This document shows, piece by piece, positions 52,423-61,995 of a stretch of 64,000 bases of DNA. The notes under the pieces were generated by a model. It searched no databases. It was not told the DNA's origin and saw nothing but the letters and a program-made list of their open reading frames with translations. A program made the position numbers and the translations under genes. Origin of the DNA: Cryobacterium tepidiphilum (lineage in GTDB: Bacteria; Actinomycetota; Actinomycetes; Actinomycetales; Microbacteriaceae); assembly GCF_003716325.1 (NCBI RefSeq), contig NZ_RDSR01000002.1:1-64000 (forward strand), written 5' to 3'. The stretch's first letter is position 1, and each line of letters begins with the position of its first letter.

Positions 52423-53778
52423 CTAACCGTCGAGGGCCGCGTTCGCCGCGTCCTGGGCCTTCTGCAGCCCCTCGGCGACGGGCACGCGTCCCGCGAAGAC
52501 GTCTTCGAGGATCGGGCCGTAGGCACCGAAGGCCGCCCCGAAGTTCGCGCCCTGTGGCGCGGGGATGGTGCCGTTCTTCAGCACGTCGAAGAACTTCGAG
52601 GTGTCAACGCCCTGGTTCTCCCAGTAGCTGCGGTACACCGGCTGGGCATCCGTCACGGCGGGCACGGCCGCGCCGCTCGCGCCGACGAACTCGTTGCCCT
52701 CGGCCGAGCCCATCCACTCGAGCACCTTCTTGGTCGCCTCCGGGTGCTCGGTCGCGGCATTTCCGGCGGCGACGATGCCGTTCGTCACCGACACCCGGCC
52801 CTCCGGCCCGGCAGGGATCGACGCGACGCCCCAGTCGAAGTCGGCGCCATCGGCCACGTTCTTGAGGTTGTACAGACCGGACTGGAACAGCGCCATCTTG
52901 CCCTGGATGAACTGGTCACGGCTGAAGTCGCCGTTCTGATTGGTGTCGGCGGCCGAGGGCGCCACGTGATAGGTGTTCATCAGGTCGACCAGGTACTGGA
53001 ACGCCTCCACGGTCTTCGGGTTGGCGAAGGTGAAACGATCGCCGTCCTGGTAGGTGCCGCCGTTGGAGCCGATGTAGTTGATGTAGATCGCCTGCAGGTC
53101 ATTGCCGGCGTTGTAGCCGTACTGGGTGACGGATGCGGGGTCGAAGTCGGCGTCATCCGCTGTGTGCCCGGCGGCATCCTTTGTGAGCTTCTGCAGCACG
53201 GGAACGAAGGTGTCGGCGGACGCGTCGGGGCTCCAGGTGAGGTTCTCGAGCGAGGCCGGGTCGATGCCCGCGTCTTTCAGCAGCGCCTTGTTGTAGTACA
53301 CGGCGATACCGGCGTCGGAGAGCTGCGGAACCCCCCACAGCGAGCCGTTGCGGGTGAACTGCTTCACGACGCTCGGCGCCCACGCCGACTTCGCGTCGGA
53401 ACCGAGGGTCTTGTCGATGTCGAGCAGGTCGCCGTTGTCGGCGTAGTCGGCGAAGTAGGAGTTGTTCACCCAGAAGATGTCGGCGGCGCTCTTGCCGGCC
53501 ACGTCCGTGCGCAGCTTGGTCCAGTAATCGGCCCACGGCACGACGGTGAGCTTCACGTCGATGTCCGGGTTCTTGTCTTCGAACGCCTGGAACGACTGCT
53601 CATAAGCGGATGCCACCTGCTCGTCCCACACGCGCACGGTGACGGTCGTGTCGCCCTTCGCTCCGGCCGCACCCCCGGTGTCCCGGGAACCGAGGACAGC
53701 CACTCCTGCACCCACCGCCCCCACGATGACGACCGCGGCGGCGACGGTGATGGCGATGACGGTGGAGCGCTTAGCCAT
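52423..53778 (-). CDS. Sugar ABC transporter substrate-binding protein (membrane-anchored)
   Basis: A 451-residue family 1 solute-binding protein: VTVRVWDEQVASAYEQSFQA, PWADYWTKLRTDVAGKSAAD, GVPQLSDAGIAVYYNKALLK. The N-terminus has a basic start and a 25-residue hydrophobic helix (STVIAITVAAAVVIVGAVGA) but no lipobox cysteine, unusual for a Gram-positive binding protein; it may be held by the uncleaved helix. Start ATG 53778 follows AAGGA by 6 bases. First listed of three transporter genes but last in transcription order. Confidence 0.9.
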   Translation of the reverse strand: MAKRSTVIAITVAAAVVIVGAVGAGVAVLGSRDTGGAAGAKGDTTVTVRVWDEQVASAYEQSFQAFEDKNPDIDVKLTVVPWADYWTKLRTDVAGKSAADIFWVNNSYFADYADNGDLLDIDKTLGSDAKSAWAPSVVKQFTRNGSLWGVPQLSDAGIAVYYNKALLKDAGIDPASLENLTWSPDASADTFVPVLQKLTKDAAGHTADDADFDPASVTQYGYNAGNDLQAIYINYIGSNGGTYQDGDRFTFANPKTVEAFQYLVDLMNTYHVAPSAADTNQNGDFSRDQFIQGKMALFQSGLYNLKNVADGADFDWGVASIPAGPEGRVSVTNGIVAAGNAATEHPEATKKVLEWMGSAEGNEFVGASGAAVPAVTDAQPVYRSYWENQGVDTSKFFDVLKNGTIPAPQGANFGAAFGAYGPILEDVFAGRVPVAEGLQKAQDAANAALDG

Positions 53779-53852
53779 GGGGATCCTTGAGTGGTGCGGT
53801 GTGCGGGTGGCACACAATCGGTCAGGGCGGAAAGGTCATGCGGGGCGGCGGC

Positions 53853-54674
53853 CTATTTGAACCCGGTGATGGCGATGGAGCGCACGATCTGCTTCTGGAA
53901 GACCAGGAAGAGCGCGAGCAGCGGCACCACGGCGAGCGTCGTTGCCGCCATCACGAGGGTCCAGTTTCCGTTGTATTGGCTCTGCAGGCTTGCAGTCGCC
54001 ACGGTGATCGGTCGCCAGTCGTTCCCCGTGGTGATAACCCGGGGCCAGAGAAAACTATTCCACTGGCTCACGACGGTGATCAACGTGACGGTCGCGATGA
54101 TCGGCCGGCTGAGCGGCACAACGACCTCGACCAACACATCCAGGGCGTTCGCGCCGTCGAGCCGGGCCGCATCCACGAGGTCCTGCGGGATGCCGCGGAA
54201 GTACTCCCTGAGCAGGAACGTGGCGTATGGGCTGGCGAAGGCGAACGGGAGCACCAGGCCCCAGAAGGTGTTCCGCAGTCCCAGCTGCGCCATCATCAGG
54301 TACAGCGGGATCACGAGGACGATCGCCGGGATCATGAGCGTCGACAGGTACACCCAGAACAGTGCGTCGCGCCCGGGGAATCGCATCCGCGCGAATGCAT
54401 AGGCCGCCATGATCGAGAAGAGCAGTTGGCCGGCCACGAGCAACAGGGCGGCGAGGACCGTGATCACGATCGCGCGTCCGAACTCCGTGCGCCCGGTGAG
54501 CAGCACCCCGAAGTTCTCCAGGGTCACCGGGTCGGGCCAGGAGAGCGAGCTCCGCCTGGCGAACTGCTCCGGGGTCTTGAACGCCGTCATCACGCTCAGC
54601 ACGAAGGGCGCCAGTGTGAGGGCCGCGCCGGTGAGCAGCACCAGGTAGACCAGGAGGGTCCTAGTCCATTTCAT
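53853..54674 (-). CDS. Carbohydrate ABC transporter permease (MalG type)
   Basis: A 273-residue CUT1 permease with six helices; EAA loop VDAARLDGANALDVLVEVVV. It overlaps the preceding permease by 14 bp and lies 74 bp ahead of the binding-protein gene. No ATPase gene is nearby; a shared ATPase is presumed. Confidence 0.92.
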   Translation of the reverse strand: MKWTRTLLVYLVLLTGAALTLAPFVLSVMTAFKTPEQFARRSSLSWPDPVTLENFGVLLTGRTEFGRAIVITVLAALLLVAGQLLFSIMAAYAFARMRFPGRDALFWVYLSTLMIPAIVLVIPLYLMMAQLGLRNTFWGLVLPFAFASPYATFLLREYFRGIPQDLVDAARLDGANALDVLVEVVVPLSRPIIATVTLITVVSQWNSFLWPRVITTGNDWRPITVATASLQSQYNGNWTLVMAATTLAVVPLLALFLVFQKQIVRSIAITGFK

Positions 54675-55587
54675 AGGTGATTCTCCGTTGGAAGTACAGC
54701 TGCTGGGCCAGCGTGATGGCCACCAGGATCACCAGGAGGATGACGGCCATCACGGCGGCGCGGCCGAAGGAGAAGGACTCGAACGCTTCGTAATAGATGC
54801 GCGCGGCCACGACATCCGTTCGCCGCTGCGGGCCGCCGCCGGTCAGCGCATAGACCTGGTCGAAGATCTGGAACGTGGAGATGACGGAGGTGACCAGCAC
54901 GAAGAACATGGTGGGGCGCAGCAGCGGCAGTTTCACGTGCCAGAACAGCGCCGCCGGCCCCGCGCCATCGAGCCGCCCCGCCTCGAGCAGGTAGGCGGGG
55001 ATATTGAGCAGACCCGCCATGAAGAACAGGGTGACGTAGCCGACGTTCGTCCAGATCACGACCGCGCACACCGCGGGCAGCGCGAGCTGCGGCTCCGACA
55101 GCCACTCCACGCGATGGCCGATGATCGCGTTCAACGCGCCGCCGGTGGGCGCGAAGATCCACTTCCAGACCACGCCGAGGGCGAGGGGGGCGCAGATCCA
55201 CGGCAGCACGTACAGCGTGCGCAGAACCCCCGAGCCGGGCAGCCCACGCGTGAGCAGCGTCGCCGCGAACAGCCCGAGGACCGTCTGCACCGGGATCACG
55301 ATGACCACGAAGACGAGCGTCACCAGCAGCGAGTTGGCGAAGACGCCGTCAGTCAGCACCGATCTGTAATTGTCCAGTCCCACCCAGCGGGCGGGGGAGA
55401 TAAGGTCCCAGCTCTGAAAGCTCAGCCAGATGACGACGAGCACCGGCAGCACCAGGAAGCACGCGACCCCGAACAGGCTCGGCGCGAGAAACGCGTAGCC
55501 GGCGATGGCGTTCCGGCGTCGGGCGCGGCGAAGACCGGGTCGCTGCACGGTTGCGGCGCGCTGCCGGATGCCGTCGCTAACGGCCAC
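54661..55587 (-). CDS. Carbohydrate ABC transporter permease (MalF type)
   Basis: A 308-residue CUT1 permease: N-terminal basic tail, six helices (FLAPSLFGVACFLVLPVLVV first), and EAA loop LEAGRLDGAGPAALFWHVKL. GTG 55587 is taken as the start; it overlaps the pcnA stop codon by 11 bp, so the sugar operon appears to ride on, or be coupled to, pcnA transcription. A longer N-terminus reaching into pcnA is open but unlikely. Confidence 0.9.
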   Translation of the reverse strand: MAVSDGIRQRAATVQRPGLRRARRRNAIAGYAFLAPSLFGVACFLVLPVLVVIWLSFQSWDLISPARWVGLDNYRSVLTDGVFANSLLVTLVFVVIVIPVQTVLGLFAATLLTRGLPGSGVLRTLYVLPWICAPLALGVVWKWIFAPTGGALNAIIGHRVEWLSEPQLALPAVCAVVIWTNVGYVTLFFMAGLLNIPAYLLEAGRLDGAGPAALFWHVKLPLLRPTMFFVLVTSVISTFQIFDQVYALTGGGPQRRTDVVAARIYYEAFESFSFGRAAVMAVILLVILVAITLAQQLYFQRRITYEMD

Positions 55588-57007
55588 GCCCGTCCCACCA
55601 GGCCTGCAGGCGGCGGGTGGCCTCCTCCTCACCGAGCGGGCCGTCGTCGAGGCGCTGCTCCAGCAGGTACCGATACGCCTCGCCCACCTCCCGACCGGGC
55701 TTCAGTCCGAGGATGCGCATGATCTGCTCCCCGTCGAGGTCGGGGCGCACCGCCGCCATCTCCTCCTGCTCGGCGAGGGTGGCGATGCGTTCTTCGAGGT
55801 CGTCGTAGGCGAACCCGAGTCGGTCGGACTTGCGCCGGTTGCGCGTGGTGACATCCGACCGCGTGAGGATGTGTAGCCGCTCGAGCTGGTCACCCGCGTC
55901 CCGTACGTACCGCCGCACGGCAGAGTCCGTCCACGCACCCTCGGTGTAGCCGAAGAAACGCAGGTGCAGCTCGATGAGGCGCGCCACCGCATTGATGGTG
56001 TCGTTGTCGAACCGCAGTGCGCGAAGGCGCCTGGTCGCAAGCTTCGCGCCCACCACGTCGTGGTGGTAGAAACTGACCACGCCGCCCGGTTCGAGCTTGC
56101 GCGTCGCCGGCTTTCCGATGTCGTGGAGCAGGGCTGCCAGCCGCAGGATGAGGTCGGGGGAGTCGAGCCGGCCCCGCGCCTTCTCGTAATCGATCGCCTG
56201 GTCGAGCACGGTGAGCGTGTGCTGGTACACGTCCTTGTGATGGTGATGCTCGTCGATCTCCAGGCGCAGCGCGGGCAGTTCGGGCAGCACGATAGCGGCC
56301 AGTCCGGAATCGACCATCAGTTCGAGTCCCCGGCGCGGGGCGTCGGCCCGCAACAGCTTCGCCAGCTCCTCAGAGACGCGCTCGGCAGAGATGTGACGGA
56401 TGCTGTCGGCCATCGTCTCCATCGCGGCCGCGGTGTCGTCGTCGAGTGCGAAGCCGAGCGAAGCCGTGAACCGGGCCGCCCGCATCATGCGCAGGGGGTC
56501 ATCGCCGAACGAGACCTGTGGGCTGATCGGGGTGCGCAAGCGTCCGGCGAGCAGATCGTCGATTCCGCCGGCGGGATCCACGAGCTTCACCTCGGGGAGG
56601 CGGAGCGCGAGGGCGTTCACGGTGAAGTCCCGCCGGATCAGGTCCTCTTCGAGACTTGTCCCGAACACGACCTCCGGCTTGCGGCTCTGCCCGTCGTAAC
56701 TGTCGGTGCGGTACGTCGTGATCTCGACCGTTTCGTCACCGACCTGTGCGCCGATGGTGCCGAAGGCACGGCCGATGTCCCAGTGCGCCCGGGCGATTGG
56801 CTTCACGATCTCCAGCACCTGTTCCGGCGTTGCGTCCGTCGTGAAATCGAGGTCGTGTGTCTCACGGCCGAGGAACGCGTCGCGCACGGGTCCGCCGACG
56901 AGAGCGAGCTCGTGGCCGGCCGACGCGAATGCGTTCGCCAGACGTGCCACGGGGGGAGAGGCAGCCAGCTCGCCCAGCCGTGCGAGGGCTGCTGCGACGC
57001 TCTGCAT
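55577..57007 (-). CDS. pcnA: CCA tRNA nucleotidyltransferase (PcnA-type)
   Basis: A protein of about 476 residues. The nucleotidyltransferase head has LVGGPVRDAFLG and HDLDFTTDA (catalytic DxD), RRDFTVNALAL and DPLRMMRAARF; an HD domain follows (LAALLHDIGKPAT, HHDVVGAKLA). It adds or repairs the tRNA 3' CCA end. ATGs at 57007 and 57016 are both possible starts, neither with a good ribosome site. Divergent from the DUF6049 gene. Confidence 0.95.
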   Translation of the reverse strand: MQSVAAALARLGELAASPPVARLANAFASAGHELALVGGPVRDAFLGRETHDLDFTTDATPEQVLEIVKPIARAHWDIGRAFGTIGAQVGDETVEITTYRTDSYDGQSRKPEVVFGTSLEEDLIRRDFTVNALALRLPEVKLVDPAGGIDDLLAGRLRTPISPQVSFGDDPLRMMRAARFTASLGFALDDDTAAAMETMADSIRHISAERVSEELAKLLRADAPRRGLELMVDSGLAAIVLPELPALRLEIDEHHHHKDVYQHTLTVLDQAIDYEKARGRLDSPDLILRLAALLHDIGKPATRKLEPGGVVSFYHHDVVGAKLATRRLRALRFDNDTINAVARLIELHLRFFGYTEGAWTDSAVRRYVRDAGDQLERLHILTRSDVTTRNRRKSDRLGFAYDDLEERIATLAEQEEMAAVRPDLDGEQIMRILGLKPGREVGEAYRYLLEQRLDDGPLGEEEATRRLQAWWDGRGR

Positions 57008-57100
57008 AACGCCCATGTTAGTCAGTCGCCCTGATCGCCGCCCCGCCTGCGGGGTACGGCGACCGCGGCCCGCCTCAGCTGTCGGCCATGACGCACACCG

Positions 57101-57113
57101 TAGAATCGCCTGC
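57101..57113 (+). promoter_or_regulatory. -10 element implying leaderless start of the DUF6049-murJ transcript
   Basis: TAGAAT (57101-57106) lies 7 bases before the ATG at 57114, the spacing at which transcription would begin at or next to the A of ATG. No Shine-Dalgarno precedes the gene, as expected for a leaderless message. Confidence 0.6.
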
Positions 57114-59279
57114 ATGGCCGAGTCGAATCATGCGCGTTGGCCTGCGCTCTCCCGGCTCTTCGCTGCGGTCGTCGTCGCCGGATCTCTTCTGCTCTCGGCA
57201 GCACCGGCATCCGCCGGCTCACCGGCCCGCCCTTCGGCCGCCGCGGAGGACGGCGTGATCCTGACCGTCGCGCCGCTCGGTAACGCGGTCCTGCACCCGG
57301 GGCAGGATCTGCTCGTATCCGGCACGGTGCGCAATGCGACGGCCGCCACGATCGCGGGCGGGACTCTCCGGCTCTCCATCACGGGCGACGAGATCGCCAG
57401 CCGCGACGGCCTCGAGCAGTGGCTCGCCGCGGATGCGCCGGGCCTCTCTGATCGGCCGCTGCTCACCCAGCAGCTGAAGACACAGTTGCTGCCCGGCCAG
57501 GAGGAGGCCGTGGACCTCACGGTGCCCGCGGCGGCTGTCGGGCTCGCGAAGGACGCCTGGGGAACACACGGGATCGAAGCGACCTTCGCAGTCGCAGGCG
57601 GTAGCACCGTGACCGGGCGAACTGCCGTCGTCTGGAGCGGGAAGGTGCCGCAGGCGCGGGACAAGTTGGGCCTTGTCGTTCCGATCACCGTCCCTCCCGG
57701 AACCGAGGGTCTCATCGCCGCCGACGATCTCGCCGTCTACACCGCCCCGCTCGGGACCCTCAGTTCTCAACTGGACGGCGTGCTCGGGCGTCCGGTGATC
57801 ATCGCGATCGACCCCATGATCGTCGCCTCCATCCGCGTTCTGGGCACCGGCGCCCCGGCGTCGGCGGTGCAATGGCTCGACAGGCTTTCGCATGCGAAGA
57901 ACGACATATTCCCGTTGTCATATGCCGATTCCGACATCACCCTGGAGGCTCAGACCAAGGCGGGGAGCGTGCTCAAGCCGACAACCTTCGAGCAGGCCAT
58001 CGACCCCGCCGACTTTCCGTCGCCGTCGCCCGTTTCCCCCACTCGGGGAGATGTGCCACTGCCGGGCCAGACCGCCACACCGACTCCCGCACTGCCGGCC
58101 GGAACCGACGAGGTGCTGGCGTGGCCGTACACGAGCACGGATATCGCGTGGCCGGCCGCCGGCAGTGTCACCCCGAAGGCACTCGACTTCTTCGCTGCTT
58201 CCGGACTGACGACATCGATCGTTTCCGACGCCGAACTCGCCCCCACCGAGCTCGCGCAGCCCTCTGCCTCCCTCGGCAAGCACGCCGCGCTGGTGACGGA
58301 TGAGACGCTGTCCACCGCGATCCGCCGAGCGGCGGTAGCGACCTCCGAAATCGCCTGGCGACAGGCGGTGGCCACAGCCCAGGCCCAGCTGGCCATCCTC
58401 ATGGATGACGGGTCGGGAGCCACGCTGCTCACGAGCATTGACCGGGCGACGGCACGGTCGGCAACGAGGCTCGGCGCAACCATCGACGCACTCCTCGGCA
58501 CCACCTGGACAGCGCCCGCGTCCCTCGGTGAGCTGCGAGGCGCCGGTACCAGACCGGCGGTGACCTTGAACGGGGCCGCTGCAGAGACCGGCCGAGCCGA
58601 CCAGGTCAATGCATTGCTGGCCAGGGGCGAGGAGCTCTCTGAGTTCGCGAGCGCCCTCACCAAACCTGCCGAGCTCACGGGCGAGTATCGGCTCGACCTG
58701 CTCGCACTCCTGGCCACCAGCTGGCGGGGTGAACCAGACGAATGGCAGAAGGCAGTCAGCGACAGTCTCGACGCCTCAACTCAGACGTTGAACGCCGTGA
58801 GGATCACCACGGAGGGCCCGTTCCTCGTGGTCGCCAGTCAGACCGACATCCCGATCACTCTGAGCAATGACCTCGAACAGGCCGTCACCGTGCGGGTGCG
58901 ACTTGTTCCGTCGAATGGCCGTCTCCTCGTCGACCAAGAGACGGAGGCCACCATCGATGCGGCCTCCGCGAAGACGGTGCTGGTTCCCGTGACCGCGAAG
59001 GTCGGGAACGGCTCCGTGATGCTGCACATCTCCGTGCACAGTCCCACCGGCGTGGTGATCGCCGAACCGAAGACGGTGTCGGTGAACGTGCAGGCGGAGT
59101 GGGAGGGCATCGGCGCCGTCATCTTCGGCGTTCTCGTCGTGCTGTTCTTCGGCTTCGGGGTCTGGCGCAACATCGCCCGCCGCCGCCGGGAACGCTCGGT
59201 GGCGTCTGAGGGCCCGGCCGACAACGCTGAGGCAGAGTCGGATGCGGTCACTCGGAACGCCCCGGAGGACGGATCGTGA
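57114..59279 (+). CDS. DUF6049-family secreted/membrane-anchored protein
   Basis: A 721-residue protein with a Sec signal (cleavage ASA/G at about 34), a long extracytoplasmic beta-rich region (ending in the immunoglobulin-like PITLSNDLEQAVTVRVRLVP), one membrane helix near 662-684 (GAVIFGVLVVLFFGFGVW) and a basic/acidic cytoplasmic tail. In actinobacteria this family sits beside murJ; its stop overlaps the murJ GTG (GTGA). A role in envelope assembly with the flippase is plausible but unproven. Confidence 0.88.
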   Translation: MAESNHARWPALSRLFAAVVVAGSLLLSAAPASAGSPARPSAAAEDGVILTVAPLGNAVLHPGQDLLVSGTVRNATAATIAGGTLRLSITGDEIASRDGLEQWLAADAPGLSDRPLLTQQLKTQLLPGQEEAVDLTVPAAAVGLAKDAWGTHGIEATFAVAGGSTVTGRTAVVWSGKVPQARDKLGLVVPITVPPGTEGLIAADDLAVYTAPLGTLSSQLDGVLGRPVIIAIDPMIVASIRVLGTGAPASAVQWLDRLSHAKNDIFPLSYADSDITLEAQTKAGSVLKPTTFEQAIDPADFPSPSPVSPTRGDVPLPGQTATPTPALPAGTDEVLAWPYTSTDIAWPAAGSVTPKALDFFAASGLTTSIVSDAELAPTELAQPSASLGKHAALVTDETLSTAIRRAAVATSEIAWRQAVATAQAQLAILMDDGSGATLLTSIDRATARSATRLGATIDALLGTTWTAPASLGELRGAGTRPAVTLNGAAAETGRADQVNALLARGEELSEFASALTKPAELTGEYRLDLLALLATSWRGEPDEWQKAVSDSLDASTQTLNAVRITTEGPFLVVASQTDIPITLSNDLEQAVTVRVRLVPSNGRLLVDQETEATIDAASAKTVLVPVTAKVGNGSVMLHISVHSPTGVVIAEPKTVSVNVQAEWEGIGAVIFGVLVVLFFGFGVWRNIARRRRERSVASEGPADNAEAESDAVTRNAPEDGS

Positions 59280-60886
59280 GCGCCGTGGCAGGGATCGGCC
59301 GGGCGAGCCTGTTCCTGGCCTCGGGAACCGTCGTCTCGCGCATCCTCGGCTTCATCAAGGTAATTGTGCTGGCGCGCGCGATCGGCCTGCACAGCGTCGG
59401 GGACGCGTTCGCTGTCGCCAATCAACTGCCGAACCAGGTGTACGTGATCGTTGCCGGCGGTGTGCTCACGGCGGTGCTCGTGCCGCAGATCGTGCGCTCC
59501 AGCCTTCACGACGACGGCGGCAAGGCATACATCAACAAGCTCATCACCCTCGCCCTGGTCATCCTTGCCGCGACGACGCTCGTGGCGACCCTGCTCGCTC
59601 CCGTGCTCACCCAGTTCGTGGGCGCTCGGTTCTCCGAGCCCATCGTGACCCTGGCCATCGGCTTCGCGTATTGGTGCATCCCACAGATCTTCTTCTACGG
59701 CCTCTACACCGTGCTGGGGGAGGTGCTGAACGCGCGAAAGTCGTTCGGACCCTTCACCTGGGTTCCCGTGCTCAACAACGTCGTGGCCATCGCCGGACTC
59801 GTCGTCTTCATGGCGCTGTTCGGCAGCGGCGAGCGACCCGTGACGGAGATCACGGCGCCGATGGTCGCTGTTCTGGCGGGGAGCGCGACTCTGGGCGTTC
59901 TCGTGCAGGCCGTCGTGTTGTTCTATTTCTGGAAGCGGATCGGTCTGCGGTATCGCCCCGACTTCGGCTGGCGCGGCGTGGGCCTCGGCGCCGCGGGGAA
60001 GATGGCGAGCTGGACGTTCGGCATGCTCATCCTCACCACGATCGCCGGCGTCATTGAGACGCAGGTTGCCACCGAGGCGTCGGGCGGCGACGACGCGTCT
60101 GTCGCGGTGCTGTCCACCGCCTGGCTGATCTTCATGCTTCCGCACTCCGTCATCACCGTCTCCGTCGCGACCGCGTACTTCACCCGGATGAGCGAGCACG
60201 CCGCGGCCGGCGACATGGCATCCGTGCGAGAGGATGCATCGTCCGCGATCCGGGGAACCAGTCTCGTGATCGTCCTCGCCGCGGCCGGTATCGCGGTGTG
60301 CGCGTACCCGTTCGCCGCCGTCTTCACGCCCGACAGCTTCACGCAGGCACGGGATGTCGGCAACGTCATCATCGCCTACGTCCTGGGTCTCGTCGCCTTC
60401 TGCATCCTGTTCGTCGTGCAGCGCACGTTCTATGCCCTGGGCGACACGCGCACTCCGTTCTACTTCACCCTGTTCCAGGTCGTGCTGGTCATTGCTGGAG
60501 TATTGGCCTGCGGGTTGCTTCCCGCGGAATGGATTGCAGCCGGCATCGCGCTGGTCGTGACGATCGCCGGCACCGCGCAGACCGTCTTCGCCGCCGTGCT
60601 GCTTCGCAGGCGACTGCAGAGCATCGACGGCGCGCGCATCCTGCGTAGCCTGGTGAAATACCTGGTGGCGGTCATTATTCCTGTGATCCTCGGCATCGTG
60701 CTGCTGGTGCTCCTGGGTGGCACGCGCGACGGCGGTTTCGCGGTCTCCGGCATCGTGGGTGCCCTGGTCTCAATGATGCTGATCGGCATCGTCATGAGCA
60801 CCGCATACCTCGGCATGCTGCTGCTCATGCGCAGCACGGAACTCGCCGCGCTCACCGAGCCGATACTCGGTCGCCTTCGTCGGTGA
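59276..60886 (+). CDS. murJ: Lipid II flippase MurJ
   Basis: A 536-residue MOP-superfamily flippase with about 14 helices (SLFLASGTVVSRILGFIKVI, FAVANQLPNQVYVIVAGGVL, QRTFYALGDTRTPFYFTLFQ). It moves lipid-linked peptidoglycan precursor across the membrane. It lacks the long pseudokinase/extracellular extension of mycobacterial MviN. GTG start overlaps the DUF6049 stop, with GGAGGA 7 bases upstream. Confidence 0.95.
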   Translation: MSAVAGIGRASLFLASGTVVSRILGFIKVIVLARAIGLHSVGDAFAVANQLPNQVYVIVAGGVLTAVLVPQIVRSSLHDDGGKAYINKLITLALVILAATTLVATLLAPVLTQFVGARFSEPIVTLAIGFAYWCIPQIFFYGLYTVLGEVLNARKSFGPFTWVPVLNNVVAIAGLVVFMALFGSGERPVTEITAPMVAVLAGSATLGVLVQAVVLFYFWKRIGLRYRPDFGWRGVGLGAAGKMASWTFGMLILTTIAGVIETQVATEASGGDDASVAVLSTAWLIFMLPHSVITVSVATAYFTRMSEHAAAGDMASVREDASSAIRGTSLVIVLAAAGIAVCAYPFAAVFTPDSFTQARDVGNVIIAYVLGLVAFCILFVVQRTFYALGDTRTPFYFTLFQVVLVIAGVLACGLLPAEWIAAGIALVVTIAGTAQTVFAAVLLRRRLQSIDGARILRSLVKYLVAVIIPVILGIVLLVLLGGTRDGGFAVSGIVGALVSMMLIGIVMSTAYLGMLLLMRSTELAALTEPILGRLRR

Positions 60887-60926
60887 CGCGGGTCCGCGCC
60901 CAGGGGGCGGTCGTTGCAGAGGTCCC

Positions 60927-60952
60927 GGAATAGCATCCGATTAGGATGTGTT
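60927..60952 (+). promoter_or_regulatory. SigR/SigH-type promoter of trxBA
   Basis: GGAAT (60927-60931), then exactly 18 bases, then GTT (60950-60952), matching the GGAAT-N18-GTT consensus of the thiol-oxidative-stress sigma factors SigR (Streptomyces) and SigH (Mycobacterium). trxBA is a classical target. The predicted leader to GTG 61009 is about 50 bases. Confidence 0.65.
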
Positions 60953-61008
60953 GTAGCGACTGACGATCGAAATCCGCTCGTTGCCCCACCAGTACAAGGA
61001 GAGTGCCC

Positions 61009-61983
61009 GTGCGCCAAATCATCATTGTCGGGTCGGGACCTGCCGGGTTCACGGCCGCGATCTATGCGGCGCGCGCCAATCTGAAACCGCTGCTGATCGC
61101 CAGCTCCGTAGAAGCGGGCGGTGAGCTCATGAACACCACCGAGGTCGAGAACTTCCCGGGCTTCCCGGAAGGCATCATGGGTCCTGAACTGATGGGCAAG
61201 ATGCAGGAGCAGGCGGAGCGGTTCGGCACCGAGGTCGTCTACGACGACGTCGTACGGCTCGAGCTTGATGGCGACGTCAAGACGGTGACTTTGGGATCCG
61301 GCGACACGCACGAGGCACTGGCCGTCATCTTCGCCACGGGATCCGCCTACCGCAAGCTGGGCCTGGCTGACGAGGAACGGCTGTCTGGCCACGGCGTGTC
61401 CTGGTGCGCGACATGCGACGGCTTCTTCTTCAAGAACAAGACGATCGCCGTCGTCGGCGGTGGCGACTCGGCCATGGAGGAAGCCACGTTCCTCACTCGC
61501 TTCGCCGAGAAGGTGCATGTCATCCACCGCAAGGACACGCTCCGCGCGTCGAAGATCATGCAGGAACGCGCCTTCACCAACGACAAGATCGAGTTCATCT
61601 GGAACGCTGAAGTCACTGCGATCACCGGAACGGATGCCGTCACCGGGGTCGAGCTGCGTGATACCGTCTCCGGCGGCACCAGCACCCTCGACCTCGACGG
61701 ACTCTTCATCGCCATCGGGAACGACCCGCGCACGCACCTCGTGCACGAGCAGCTCGAGTTGACGGCCGACGGCACCATCGCGGTGGAGGGCCGGTCGTCG
61801 CGGACGAACCTCAGCGGAGTGTTCGCAGCGGGAGATGTGATAGACCCGACCTATCGGCAGGCCGTCACTGCCGCGGCATCCGGAACCGTGGCAGCCCTCG
61901 ATGCGGAGCACTACCTCACCACCCTGCCCGCCGACGTGGTGGCACACGCCAGCGAGCCCGAACTCGCAACAACGACCAACTAA
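61009..61983 (+). CDS. trxB: Thioredoxin-disulfide reductase
   Basis: A 324-residue FAD/NADPH enzyme: IIIVGSGPAGFTAAIYAARA (FAD), active-site CATC in SWCATCDGFFF, NADPH motif VVGGGDSAMEEA, GVFAAGDVIDPTYRQ. GTG 61009 is preferred over GTG 61003 because AAGGAG lies 7 bases before it and nearly touches the other. Keeps thioredoxin reduced; trxA follows after 12 bp. Confidence 0.97.
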   Translation: MRQIIIVGSGPAGFTAAIYAARANLKPLLIASSVEAGGELMNTTEVENFPGFPEGIMGPELMGKMQEQAERFGTEVVYDDVVRLELDGDVKTVTLGSGDTHEALAVIFATGSAYRKLGLADEERLSGHGVSWCATCDGFFFKNKTIAVVGGGDSAMEEATFLTRFAEKVHVIHRKDTLRASKIMQERAFTNDKIEFIWNAEVTAITGTDAVTGVELRDTVSGGTSTLDLDGLFIAIGNDPRTHLVHEQLELTADGTIAVEGRSSRTNLSGVFAAGDVIDPTYRQAVTAAASGTVAALDAEHYLTTLPADVVAHASEPELATTTN

Positions 61984-61995
61984 GGAGAATCACAT

